Assembly: GCF_003384935.1 (NCBI RefSeq)
Contig: NZ_QTTQ01000012.1
Coordinates: 186,001 to 250,000 of the forward strand
Source: Lutibacter oceani
Lineage (GTDB): Bacteria; Bacteroidota; Bacteroidia; Flavobacteriales; Flavobacteriaceae
Reading direction: 5' to 3'
DNA: 64,000 nucleotides
The notes under the pieces were generated by a model. It ran no database searches, had not been told where the DNA came from, and saw nothing but the letters and a program-made list of their open reading frames with translations. How positions within the stretch are numbered: the first letter of the stretch is position 1; every line of letters begins with the position of its first letter. Shown piece by piece: positions 26,563 through 35,246 of the stretch. The position numbers and the translations under genes are program-made.

Positions 26563-26729
26563 TTTCAAAAAAAGTAATTTCATTTTTTACGTTTGGGGTA
26601 TTTTTAATTATTGCAGGTGCCATATTAAAAATTTCAAAAAATCCTCAAGCAAGTTTAATTTTAGGAATTGGTTTGGTTTTTGAACTTTTTGCTACCTTAC
26701 TTTTTATTTGGAATAAACTTAAAAAATAA
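26559..26729 (+). CDS. small two-span membrane protein
   Basis: A 56-residue protein not obvious from length-based gene calling. Its ATG overlaps the stop codon of the dioxygenase gene (ATGA at 26559-26562), a translational-coupling arrangement. It consists of a short start (MISKKV), a hydrophobic segment (ISFFTFGVFLIIAGAILKI), a short polar loop (SKNPQAS), a second hydrophobic segment (LILGIGLVFELFATLLFIW) and a basic end (NKLKK). The layout resembles small GldL-like or DUF-type inner-membrane proteins of flavobacteria, without clear homology. It is followed by the SUI1 gene. Role unknown. Confidence 0.7.
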   Translation: MISKKVISFFTFGVFLIIAGAILKISKNPQASLILGIGLVFELFATLLFIWNKLKK

Positions 26730-26772
26730 TTCTAATTTAATTAAATTTACATCAATAATTTCAGCATTAAAA

Positions 26773-27123
26773 ATGGGAAAAAAGAAATTAAGTAGTTTAG
26801 AAGATTTAGGTGGTTTTGTATTTTCAACAAACGATAATTTTGAATATGAAAATGAAGAAAATACAGCAACTTTACCTGTAAATAAACAATACTTAGAAGC
26901 TCATTTTTCAAACAAGGGAAGAGGCGGAAAAACAGTTACTGTAATTACTGGATTTGAAGGTAGTGATGCCGACTTAAAAGCTTTAGGAAAAATGTTAAAG
27001 CAAAAATGCGGTGTGGGAGGAAGTATTAAAGATGGTGAAATTATTATTCAAGGAAATTATAGAGATAAAATAATGGAAATCCTTAAAAAGGATGGCTATA
27101 ACATAAAACGCGTAGGCGGATAA
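26773..27123 (+). CDS. SUI1/eIF1-family translation factor (YciH-like)
   Basis: A 116-residue protein whose C-terminal half is an SUI1 domain: GRGGKTVTVITGFEGSDADL, LGKMLKQKCGVGGSIKDGEI and IIQGNYRDKIMEILKKDGY. It is the bacterial YciH relative of eIF1, thought to influence start-codon selection and fidelity on the ribosome. The ATG at 26773 gives the normal MGKKKLSSLEDLG start of flavobacterial members; longer starts would read through the small membrane-protein gene in another frame. The nucleoside phosphorylase gene follows after 3 bases. Confidence 0.92.
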   Translation: MGKKKLSSLEDLGGFVFSTNDNFEYENEENTATLPVNKQYLEAHFSNKGRGGKTVTVITGFEGSDADLKALGKMLKQKCGVGGSIKDGEIIIQGNYRDKIMEILKKDGYNIKRVGG

Positions 27124-27126
27124 CAT

Positions 27127-27999
27127 ATGAACAAAATTGCAGCTTCAGAGCTAATTTTAAATCCTGATGGTAGTATTTATCATTTAAATTTAAAACCCGA
27201 AAACATTGCTCACAATATTATTTTTGTGGGTGATCAAAATAGAGTACCAAAAATTACACAACATTTTGATTCAATTGAATTTGAAACTCAAAAAAGAGAA
27301 TTCAGAACAATTACAGGAACATACAAAGGAACCCGAATGTCTGTTATTTCAACAGGTATTGGTCCAGACAATATAGACATAGTGATAAACGAGTTGGATG
27401 CATTGGTAAATATTGATTTGGAAAAAAGAACCGTAAAAAAAGAACACGTACAATTAAATATTGTTAGGATAGGAACTTCAGGTTCTTTACAAAAAGATAT
27501 TCCTGTAGATAGTTTTGTTTTAGCAAAATACGGGTTGGGTTTTGATGGTATGCTTCACTCTTATGCCTGTGAACATGTTTTAGAAGCAGATTTTGAAGAC
27601 GCTTTTATTAAGCATACAAATTGGAGTTCCAGAAAAGCAAGACCTTATATTGTAAAAAATAGTGAAACTCTTGAAGAAAAACTTGCTAGTGATAAAGTTT
27701 TTATTGGAGTAACAGCAACTGCAGTAGGCTTTTACGGACCACAAGGAAGAATTTTAAGATTGCCTATTCAAGACCCTAAATTAAATAGTAAAATTGATAA
27801 TTTTGAATATAATGGAGTTCGAATTACTAATTTGGAAATGGAAACATCAGCAATTTATGGTTTAGCTAAATTATTAGGTCATAATGCGTGTTCAATGAAT
27901 GCAATTATTGCAAACAGGGCAAATGGAACTTTTAGTAAAGACCCTTATAAACCGATAGACGAACTTATTTTGTATACCCTAAATAAATTGTGCTTATAA
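27127..27999 (+). CDS. nucleoside phosphorylase (uridine phosphorylase-like)
   Basis: A 290-residue PNP/UDP-family phosphorylase. The phosphate-binding region is IIFVGDQNRVPKI, the core motif is MSVISTGIGPDNIDIVINEL with VRIGTSGSL, and the ribose-binding ITNLEMETSAIYGLAKLL. Such enzymes split nucleosides with phosphate to base and ribose-1-phosphate. The base preference (uridine or a purine) cannot be settled by eye. It shares an operon with the SUI1 gene. Confidence 0.88.
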   Translation: MNKIAASELILNPDGSIYHLNLKPENIAHNIIFVGDQNRVPKITQHFDSIEFETQKREFRTITGTYKGTRMSVISTGIGPDNIDIVINELDALVNIDLEKRTVKKEHVQLNIVRIGTSGSLQKDIPVDSFVLAKYGLGFDGMLHSYACEHVLEADFEDAFIKHTNWSSRKARPYIVKNSETLEEKLASDKVFIGVTATAVGFYGPQGRILRLPIQDPKLNSKIDNFEYNGVRITNLEMETSAIYGLAKLLGHNACSMNAIIANRANGTFSKDPYKPIDELILYTLNKLCL

Positions 28000-28016
28000 A
28001 ATAATTTGTATATTTC
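27988..28016 (+). promoter_or_regulatory. possible promoter of the small lipoprotein gene
   Basis: TTG (27988-27990), an 18-base spacer and TATATTTC (28009-28016), one mismatch from TAnnTTTG, 31 bases before the ATG at 28048. Confidence 0.45.
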
Positions 28017-28047
28017 ATCGTTGAAAATTAATAAAACCCCTATTAAT

Positions 28048-28206
28048 ATGAAAAAATTAATTACTTCTTTATTGGCAATAACTTTTATGTTGCTTTTATT
28101 TACTTCTTGCGGATCTTCTAAAAAAGGATGCGGATTAACTTCAGACGCTTCCCTAATTCAAAAATCTGCAACATCAGAAATTGTTGTTGTTGCTGAGGCA
28201 GATTAA
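28048..28206 (+). CDS. small lipoprotein
   Basis: A 52-residue lipoprotein. The signal MKKLITSLLAITFMLLLFTSC ends in a lipobox Cys; the mature part is only about 32 residues (starting CGSSKKGCGLTSDAS) and has no recognisable domain. The ATG at 28048 is used because it begins the signal; a longer frame upstream would add a hydrophilic extension lying across the promoter. It lies between the phosphorylase and the tricorn-like protease with its own possible promoter and terminator. Function unknown. Confidence 0.68.
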   Translation: MKKLITSLLAITFMLLLFTSCGSSKKGCGLTSDASLIQKSATSEIVVVAEAD

Positions 28207-28215
28207 TCTCTTAAT

Positions 28216-28245
28216 CTTATTTTTTAACAAAAAATAGGACTTTTT
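28216..28245 (+). terminator. weak terminator after the small lipoprotein gene
   Basis: CTTATTTTTT (28216-28225) pairs with AAAAAATAGG (28229-28238) with one G-T pair around a three-base loop, followed by AC and TTTTT. The stem is AT-rich, so strength is uncertain. Confidence 0.5.
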
Positions 28246-28314
28246 AACATATAAAAAATAGTAACTTTAAAGTTTATTTGAAAATCATTGATTTGCCAAC
28301 TCAAACTTTATTTT

Positions 28315-31300
28315 ATGAAATTTTTAAAATCACTTTGTAGTGTACTAATACTATGCATTACTTTTATTAGTTATTCTCAATCAAAAGACATTTATTTTAC
28401 TTTAAACCCAACATTAACTCCCAATGCTGAATTTATTATATTTAGTTATAATGGCGATTTATGGAAAGTTAAAACCGAAGGTGGTGATGCACATAGAATA
28501 ACCGCAATGCAAGGAGATGAAATAAATCCTAGTGTATCTCCAGATGGTAAATGGGTTGCTTTTTCAAGCAATCAATATGGAAATAATGATGTTTATGTAA
28601 TGCCTATAAATGGTGGGGATATTAAACAATTAACATTTCATGATGGTGGAGATAATGTTAGTTCTTGGAGTTGGGACAGCTCAAAAATTTATTTCACTTC
28701 CGGAAGGTATAATTCATTTACAACTTACAGTATAAATAAATCTGGTGGAACTCCTCAAAGATTATTCAAGCATTATTTTAATACAGTTCATAATGTTATT
28801 GAAAATCCTTTGAATGATGAAATTTATTTTAATGAAAGTTGGGAAAGTGGACGTTTTGCACACAGAAAAAGATACAAAGGAGATTATAATCCAGATATAA
28901 AATCTTTCAATTTAAAAACTAAAGAATATACAAAACACACAACTTATAGAGGTAAAGATTTTGGTGTAACCTTTGATAAAAACGGAACATTGTATTTTAA
29001 ATCTGATGAAGCTAACGGAGAATACAATTTATACACCCTACAAAATGGAGAAAAAAAACAACTTACAACATTTGAAACTTCATTAATGTGGCCAAAGGTA
29101 AGTGCCAACGGTAAAAAAGTAGTTTTTAGAAAAGATTACCAAATTAATGTATACGATGTTGCTTCTGGTAAAACCTCAAAACCAACAATTAATATTATAA
29201 AAAATAATACTTTAGAAAAAGAACAATCTTATGCTATAAAAGGAAAAATAAGTTATTTTGATATTTCTCCAGATGAGAAAAAAATTGCTTTTATTTCTAG
29301 AGGAAAATTATTTATTTCAGACATTAAAGGGAAATTTGTAAAAGAAATTAATACAAATACTAGTGAAGCTGTTCAGGAAGTTAAATGGTTAAAAAACAAC
29401 AAATCATTAATTTATTCACAATCATATAAAGGGTATTACAATTGGTTTTCAATAGATGTTGATGTTGCATCTAAAGAAAAACAACTTACAAGAGTTACAA
29501 TGAACAACCGCCAAATTACTTTTAATAGTGATCGTTCTAAAGGGGTTTATTTAAGAGGAAGGAATGAGATTTGTTTAATTAATTTGAACACTTTTAAAAG
29601 TGAAATTATTGTAAATGATGAACTTTGGGGGTTCTATAACTCTAACCCATATTTTTCACCAGATGATAAATATATAATTTACAATGCTTATAGAGATTTT
29701 GAAACCGATATTTTTACGTACAACATCGAATCTAAAAAAATAACTAATTTAACAAATACAAAGGTTTCTGAATCTGAACCAATTTGGTCTCCGGATGGGA
29801 AATACGTGTATTTTTCTTCAGATAAATTACAACCAGGATATCCTTTTGGAACTACTAATTCTAAAATATATCAAATGTCTTTAGATAAATTTGAAGCACC
29901 TTTTAAATTGGATGAAATTTCAAAATTATTTAAAGAAGAAGAAAAGAAAGATTCAAAAGAAAAAAAAGAGAACGATGAAAAAGCAAGCCCTAAAAAAGAA
30001 CTTCCTAAAGTAACAATTAATCCAAATGGGTTAATGAAACGTTTGACTCAAATTAGTCCTAATTTTGGTCAACAAGAAAATCCTTCAATCATTCAAAAAG
30101 ATGAAAAAACATATGTAATATATATTTCAGATCATAATGAAGGTAAATCACAACTTTGGAAAACAAAGCTTGAGCCTTTTGAAAAAAAGAAAACAGAGCA
30201 AATAAGCGATAAAACCATTCGAAATTATCAATTGTTTCAGTCAGAAAAAAACAATTATTTATTATTTGACGGAAATATAAATACGTTAGATATTTCAGAA
30301 AACAAACTAAAAGAAATTGAAATTGAGGCTCGTTTTGAAAAGTCTTTATCAAACGAATTTACTCAAATGTATTTTGAAGCTTGGGCTGGTATGGAAGAGA
30401 ATTTTTATAATGAAAATTTTCATGGGCAAGATTGGCAAAAGTTAAGAGATCAATACGCAAATTACTTACCTTATATTACTAGTAGATCAGAATTAAGACT
30501 TATTTTTAATGATATGCTTGGGGAACTAAATACCTCCCATTTTGGTTTTAATTCAAATGGAAAAGAGGAAGATATCTACTACGGAACACGTTCCTTAGCC
30601 ACAGGAATTTTATTTGACAACAACAATCCGTTTGAAGTAAGTAGTATTATAAAAGATAGTCCATCAGATATTTCGGAAAAAAACCTTAGAAAAGGAGATA
30701 AACTTATTGCCGTAAATGGAGAAAAAGTAAATACTCATGAAAATAGAGAAAAATATTTTTCGGCACCTTCTTTTTCAGATGAAATAACCTTAACATTTGA
30801 AAGAAATGGTACTGAATTTAATGTAAATATTCACCCATCCTCTAGCGGAAACATAAGAAATTTATTATACGATGAATGGCAAGATGAAAATCAGAATTAT
30901 GTAGATTCTAAATCTAAAAACCGTATTGCTTATGTACATATGAAAAATATGACAGGAGGCGAGTTACAGAAATTTAAAGAAGATTTAGTTACAAGTAAAG
31001 AAGCAGATAAGGATGCTTTAATTTTAGATTTACGCTACAATACTGGTGGAAATGTACACGATGAAGTGTTGCGTTTTTTAAGTCAGAGAACATATTTAAA
31101 CTGGAAATATAGAGAAGGTAAACTGGCAAAACAATCTAATTTTGGCTATGCAGACAAGCCAATTGTATTGCTTGTTAACGAGCAATCGTTATCAGATGCA
31201 GAAATGACGGCAGCAGGTTTTAAGGAATTAGAACTTGGTATGATTATTGGTACGGAAACATATAGATGGATAATTTTTACTTCAGGAAAAGGCTTGGTTG

Positions 31301-31479
31301 ATGGTTCTTTTTATAGATTACCATCTTGGGGATGTTATACTTTAGATGGCAAAAATTTAGAAACAGAAGGTGTAAGTCCTGATATTTATGTAGGTGAAAG
31401 TTTTAAAGACCGTTTAACTGGTAACCAACCACAATTAGATAAAGCTATTGAAGTAATTTTAAATGAGTTGAATAAGTAA
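28315..31479 (+). CDS. tricorn-like S41 family peptidase with beta-propeller
   Basis: About 1054 residues with a signal peptide (MKFLKSLCSVLILCITFISYSQ). Residues about 25-560 hold WD40-like/TolB-type propeller repeats (GDEINPSVSPDGKWVAFSSN, ESEPIWSPDGKYVYFSS). After a Lys/Glu-rich linker come the tricorn core domain (TSHFGF, the likely catalytic His), a PDZ domain (about residues 775-850) and the S41 peptidase domain with NEQSLSDAEMTAAGF, where S960 is the probable nucleophile. It belongs to the extracytoplasmic tricorn-type proteases common in Bacteroidetes, which degrade peptides. Start: the ATG at 28315 opens the signal peptide. Single-gene transcript. Confidence 0.9.
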   Translation: MKFLKSLCSVLILCITFISYSQSKDIYFTLNPTLTPNAEFIIFSYNGDLWKVKTEGGDAHRITAMQGDEINPSVSPDGKWVAFSSNQYGNNDVYVMPINGGDIKQLTFHDGGDNVSSWSWDSSKIYFTSGRYNSFTTYSINKSGGTPQRLFKHYFNTVHNVIENPLNDEIYFNESWESGRFAHRKRYKGDYNPDIKSFNLKTKEYTKHTTYRGKDFGVTFDKNGTLYFKSDEANGEYNLYTLQNGEKKQLTTFETSLMWPKVSANGKKVVFRKDYQINVYDVASGKTSKPTINIIKNNTLEKEQSYAIKGKISYFDISPDEKKIAFISRGKLFISDIKGKFVKEINTNTSEAVQEVKWLKNNKSLIYSQSYKGYYNWFSIDVDVASKEKQLTRVTMNNRQITFNSDRSKGVYLRGRNEICLINLNTFKSEIIVNDELWGFYNSNPYFSPDDKYIIYNAYRDFETDIFTYNIESKKITNLTNTKVSESEPIWSPDGKYVYFSSDKLQPGYPFGTTNSKIYQMSLDKFEAPFKLDEISKLFKEEEKKDSKEKKENDEKASPKKELPKVTINPNGLMKRLTQISPNFGQQENPSIIQKDEKTYVIYISDHNEGKSQLWKTKLEPFEKKKTEQISDKTIRNYQLFQSEKNNYLLFDGNINTLDISENKLKEIEIEARFEKSLSNEFTQMYFEAWAGMEENFYNENFHGQDWQKLRDQYANYLPYITSRSELRLIFNDMLGELNTSHFGFNSNGKEEDIYYGTRSLATGILFDNNNPFEVSSIIKDSPSDISEKNLRKGDKLIAVNGEKVNTHENREKYFSAPSFSDEITLTFERNGTEFNVNIHPSSSGNIRNLLYDEWQDENQNYVDSKSKNRIAYVHMKNMTGGELQKFKEDLVTSKEADKDALILDLRYNTGGNVHDEVLRFLSQRTYLNWKYREGKLAKQSNFGYADKPIVLLVNEQSLSDAEMTAAGFKELELGMIIGTETYRWIIFTSGKGLVDGSFYRLPSWGCYTLDGKNLETEGVSPDIYVGESFKDRLTGNQPQLDKAIEVILNELNK

Positions 31480-31510
31480 GGGTAATACTTTTATTATAAA
31501 TGAAAGCATG

Positions 31511-31518
31511 TATCTTTG
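31511..31518 (+). promoter_or_regulatory. -7 box of the cyclophilin-FKBP gene
   Basis: TATCTTTG followed by CA, a perfect TAnnTTTG match, 21 bases before the ATG at 31540. Confidence 0.6.
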
Positions 31519-31539
31519 CACTTTATAAAAAATAAGAAA

Positions 31540-32472
31540 ATGAATAACGGATTATACGCAAAATTTAACACCTCAAAAGGTGCTATTTTAGTAAACTTAG
31601 AATTTGAAAAAACTCCTGGAACAGTTGGTAACTTTGTTGCATTAGCCGAAGGGAATTTAGAAAACAATTCAAAACCACAAGGAACACCTTATTATAATGG
31701 ATTAAAATTTCATAGAGTTATTGCTGATTTTATGATACAAGGAGGATGTCCTTTAGGAACTGGAGCTGGTTCTCCAGGATACAGTTTTGACGATGAATTT
31801 CATCCTGATTTAAAACACAATGCTCCTGGAATATTATCAATGGCAAACTCTGGCCCTGCTTCTAATGGAAGTCAGTTTTTTATTACACATGTTGCAACTC
31901 CTTGGTTAGATAATAAACATACGGTGTTTGGAAATGTTGTTGAAGGACAAGATGTTGTGGATGCTGTTGCACAAAATGATATGTTAGAATCTATTGAAAT
32001 TATTAGAGTTGGTGAAGCTGCTGAAAATTTTAATGCTGTTGAAGCATTCAGAGTTTTTGAAGGTTCCAGAGCTAAAAGAGAAGAGGCTGCAAAACAAGCA
32101 ATGAAAGCGCAAATGGATAAAATTGCAGCTGGTTATGATGAAACTCCAAGTGGATTACGCTATAAAATTTTACAAGAAGGTTCTGGTAAAAAAGCTGAAA
32201 AAGGTAATATGGTTTCTGTACACTATAAAGGACAATTATTAGATGGTCAGGTATTTGATTCTTCTTACTCTAGAAAACAACCAATTGATTTTACTATTGG
32301 GGTTGGACAAGTAATTCCTGGTTGGGATGAAGGTATTCAATTATTAAAAGTAGGAGACAAAGCGCGTTTAGTTATTCCTTCAGATTTAGCATATGGAAGT
32401 CAAGGTGCTGGTGGTGTTATTCCTCCAGATGCAACCTTAATTTTTGATGTAGAATTAGTGGATGTAAAATAA
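31540..32472 (+). CDS. cytoplasmic cyclophilin-FKBP fusion peptidyl-prolyl isomerase
   Basis: About 310 residues. Residues about 5-165 are a cyclophilin domain (YYNGLKFHRVIADFMIQGG, ANSGPASNGSQFFIT, TPWLDNKHTVFGNV) and residues about 200-310 an FKBP domain (VSVHYKGQLLDGQVFDSSYS, GVIPPDATLIFDVELVDV). Both carry their usual active-site residues, so it should have two isomerase centres. No signal peptide is seen, in contrast to the related lipoprotein encoded at 46091-47209. I use the ATG at 31540 because an earlier in-frame start lies within the -7 box. A terminator follows. Confidence 0.92.
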   Translation: MNNGLYAKFNTSKGAILVNLEFEKTPGTVGNFVALAEGNLENNSKPQGTPYYNGLKFHRVIADFMIQGGCPLGTGAGSPGYSFDDEFHPDLKHNAPGILSMANSGPASNGSQFFITHVATPWLDNKHTVFGNVVEGQDVVDAVAQNDMLESIEIIRVGEAAENFNAVEAFRVFEGSRAKREEAAKQAMKAQMDKIAAGYDETPSGLRYKILQEGSGKKAEKGNMVSVHYKGQLLDGQVFDSSYSRKQPIDFTIGVGQVIPGWDEGIQLLKVGDKARLVIPSDLAYGSQGAGGVIPPDATLIFDVELVDVK

Positions 32473-32495
32473 CAAACACAAATATTTTTTAAAAC

Positions 32496-32529
32496 AAAAA
32501 GCATTGATTAATAATCAATGCTTTTTTTT
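32496..32529 (+). terminator. terminator after the cyclophilin-FKBP gene
   Basis: GCATTGAT (32501-32508) pairs with ATCAATGC (32514-32521) around TAATA, flanked by an A-run before and eight T residues after. It lies between convergent genes and may also serve lgt on the other strand. Confidence 0.85.
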
Positions 32530-32547
32530 ATATATAATGTATAAGGC

Positions 32548-33372
32548 TTAGCCTTTATTATTTTTTTTAAACATAAAATACAAACCAACTAAAATTAAAG
32601 GAATACTTAAAACCTGCCCTGTATTTAATCCAAAAATCCAATCTTCACGCCCTTCTACTTGTGCTTCTTTAAAGAATTCTACAAAAAACCGAACCGTCCA
32701 AAGTAACACAAAAAACAGTCCGAATAAATATCCTGACCTTTGTTTTTTATCAGTTTTCCAATATACAAACATTAAAATTCCAAAAATTACTAAATAACTA
32801 ATTGCTTCATATAATTGAGCTGGGTGACGTGGAAAATCTTCTCCTAATCTTTTAAAAACAAAACCATAATTACTATTTGTAGGCTTTCCAATAATTTCAG
32901 AATTCATTAAATTACCTAATCTAACAAACATTGCACCTAAAGCTACAGGCACCACAATTCTATCTAAAATAAATAGTATTGGCTTTTTTAAAACCTTTTT
33001 ACTGTATAAATACATAGCAATTATAACTCCTATTGCTGCTCCATGACTTGCTAAACCGGCAAAGCCAGTAAACTCAAATTTTGGAGAAAATCTAAATGGT
33101 AAAATTACTTCCAATGGTTTTCTAATTAAAAATTCAGGATCATAAAACAAAAAATGTCCTAAACGTGCACCAATCAAGGTTGCAACAACTGTATAAATAA
33201 ATAATGAGTCTAATTTTTCAATTTGAATTTTTTCATTAATAAATATTTTTTTCATTAAATACAACCCCAGCATAAATGCAAAAACAAACATTAAACTATA
33301 ATAACGTATTGCAAATGAACCAATTTTAAAAATTTCCGGTGCTGGATTCCAATCTATTTGAAGTATAGTCAT
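32548..33372 (-). CDS. lgt: prolipoprotein diacylglyceryl transferase
   Basis: A 274-residue polytopic inner-membrane enzyme that transfers diacylglycerol to the lipobox cysteine of prolipoproteins, the first step of lipoprotein maturation. The family signature is visible in FVRLGNLMNSEIIGKPTNSN, and the conserved HPAQLYEAISYL segment follows. About seven spans. It is downstream of yidD and cysS on the same strand, 26 bases after yidD. The many lipoproteins in this window would be its substrates. Confidence 0.94.
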   Translation of the reverse strand: MTILQIDWNPAPEIFKIGSFAIRYYSLMFVFAFMLGLYLMKKIFINEKIQIEKLDSLFIYTVVATLIGARLGHFLFYDPEFLIRKPLEVILPFRFSPKFEFTGFAGLASHGAAIGVIIAMYLYSKKVLKKPILFILDRIVVPVALGAMFVRLGNLMNSEIIGKPTNSNYGFVFKRLGEDFPRHPAQLYEAISYLVIFGILMFVYWKTDKKQRSGYLFGLFFVLLWTVRFFVEFFKEAQVEGREDWIFGLNTGQVLSIPLILVGLYFMFKKNNKG

Positions 33373-33398
33373 TGTTAAATGTATAAAATTTAATTTTA

Positions 33399-33659
33399 TT
33401 AATTGTTTTTCTCTTTTTTAGTGTTTTTTTCTGGAACAGGATCATAACCACTTCCACCCCACGGATGACAGCTACCTATGCGTTTAATAGCTAGCCAACC
33501 ACCTTTAAAAATACCATGAACTTTTAAAGCTTCTAATGTATAACTGGAACACGTTGGTGTATACCTGCAAGCAGATGGTGTATAAGGTGAAATTGCGGCT
33601 TGGTAAAAACGTACCAACCAAATAAACGGAATTGCTAATATTTTAGTAATACTTTTCAA
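33399..33659 (-). CDS. yidD: membrane protein insertion efficiency factor YidD
   Basis: An 86-residue protein with the YidD (haemolytic) signature: [33 protein letters not shown], and [14 protein letters not shown]. It assists YidC-dependent insertion of inner-membrane proteins. The frame begins at TTG (33659-33657) with no ATG upstream before the cysS stop codon, and the N-terminus from this codon ([18 protein letters not shown]) is normal for the family, so TTG is the likely start. It lies 2 bases after cysS and 26 before lgt. Confidence 0.92.
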   Translation of the reverse strand: MKSITKILAIPFIWLVRFYQAAISPYTPSACRYTPTCSSYTLEALKVHGIFKGGWLAIKRIGSCHPWGGSGYDPVPEKNTKKEKNN

Positions 33660-33661
33660 TA

Positions 33662-35140
33662 TTAATTTACAGAAAAAGTAGTTCCTTCTTTTCCATCTTT
33701 TAATTGAATTCCTAACCCTGCTAAGTCATCTCTTATCTTATCAGAAAGTGCCCAATCTTTATTATCACGAGCTGCTTTACGCATACCAATCAACATTTCA
33801 ACAACACCTGATAATTTATCTGAACTATCTTCTTGCAACTCATTTCTTAAACCTAAAACGTCAAAAACAAAAGCGTTAATTGTTGTTTTAAAATCTTGTA
33901 AATCTTCCTCAGATATAGTTGCTTTCTTTTCAATTAATAAGTTCACATACTTTACAGCTTCAAACAAATTAGCAATTAAAACAGGTGTATTAAAATCATC
34001 GTTCATCGCATCATAACATTTTTGTTTCCATGCTTTAATGTCAATTGATGACACTTTGTCAAGATCAATTTTATCAATACTATTAACAGCTTCCATTAAT
34101 TTTATATAGCCTTTTTCGGAAGCTTCCAAACCTGTACTTGTAAAATCTAAAATACTGCGGTAATTAGCTTGCAACATAAAAAATCGTGTTGCACTTGGTG
34201 AAAATGCTTTACTTAATATTTTATTGTTTCCAGAAAATATTTCGTTAGGTAAAATATAATTACCTGTTGATTTTGCCATTTTTTGACCGTTTAAAATCAA
34301 CATATTTGCGTGCATCCAATAATTTACAGGGTTTACACCATTTTTGGTTTTAGATTGTGCAATTTCACATTCGTGATGTGGAAATTTTAAATCCATTCCT
34401 CCTCCGTGAATATCAAAAGTTTCACCTAAATATTTTGTACTCATTGCTGAACATTCTAAATGCCAACCCGGAAAACCATCGCTCCAAGGCGATGGCCAAC
34501 GCATAATATGGCGTTCATCTGCTTTTTTCCAAAGTGCGAAATCTTGTGGGTTTTTCTTTTCAGATTGTCCATCAAGTTCTCGTGTGTTATGAATTGAATC
34601 TTCAATATTTCTACCGGAAAGAATTCCATAATGTTCAGTTTCATTGTATTTTAATACATCAAAATATACTGATCCATTAATTTCATAAGCCAAACCTTTT
34701 GCTAAAATATCCTTAATAATTTCTATTTGTTCCACAATATGCCCCGTAGCAGTTGGCTCAATACTTGGTGGTAAATTATTAATTTTTTGAAGTGTTTCAT
34801 GAAAATCTACGGTGTAGCGTTGTACTACTTCCATAGGCTCAATTTCTTCTAAACGGGCTTTTTTAGCAATACGATCTTCACCTGCATCCGCATCATTTTC
34901 TAAATGCCCAGCATCAGTAATATTACGCACATAGCGCACTTTATAACCCAAATGTTTTAGATAACGGAAAATCATATCAAAAGACATGAAGGTTCTAACA
35001 TTACCTAAATGCACATTGCTATATACGGTTGGACCGCAAACATACATTCCTACTTTACCTTCTATAACTGGTTTAAATAGTTCCTTAGTTTTACTTAAAG
35101 AATTGTATATTTTTAGCTGATTTGATTTGTATAATTCCAT
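33662..35140 (-). CDS. cysS: cysteinyl-tRNA synthetase
   Basis: A 492-residue class I aminoacyl-tRNA synthetase. The HIGH-type motif is [15 protein letters not shown], the zinc/cysteine-binding residues are in [10 protein letters not shown] and HLECSAMS with HHECEIAQ, and KMSKS appears as KMAKSTGN. The C-terminal DALR-like helical domain is present. It charges tRNA-Cys. First gene of a cysS-yidD-lgt operon; a possible -7 box on the minus strand (TATCTTTA near 35166-35173) lies about 25 bases upstream. Confidence 0.95.
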   Translation of the reverse strand: MELYKSNQLKIYNSLSKTKELFKPVIEGKVGMYVCGPTVYSNVHLGNVRTFMSFDMIFRYLKHLGYKVRYVRNITDAGHLENDADAGEDRIAKKARLEEIEPMEVVQRYTVDFHETLQKINNLPPSIEPTATGHIVEQIEIIKDILAKGLAYEINGSVYFDVLKYNETEHYGILSGRNIEDSIHNTRELDGQSEKKNPQDFALWKKADERHIMRWPSPWSDGFPGWHLECSAMSTKYLGETFDIHGGGMDLKFPHHECEIAQSKTKNGVNPVNYWMHANMLILNGQKMAKSTGNYILPNEIFSGNNKILSKAFSPSATRFFMLQANYRSILDFTSTGLEASEKGYIKLMEAVNSIDKIDLDKVSSIDIKAWKQKCYDAMNDDFNTPVLIANLFEAVKYVNLLIEKKATISEEDLQDFKTTINAFVFDVLGLRNELQEDSSDKLSGVVEMLIGMRKAARDNKDWALSDKIRDDLAGLGIQLKDGKEGTTFSVN

Positions 35141-35246
35141 TAATAATAAATTGTTTTTGAATTTGTAAAGATAATAACAATTATGTAATGGAAAAATTTA
35201 TACTACTGAGGATTTTGTAGTATTTAAAATAAAGTAAAATGGAATT

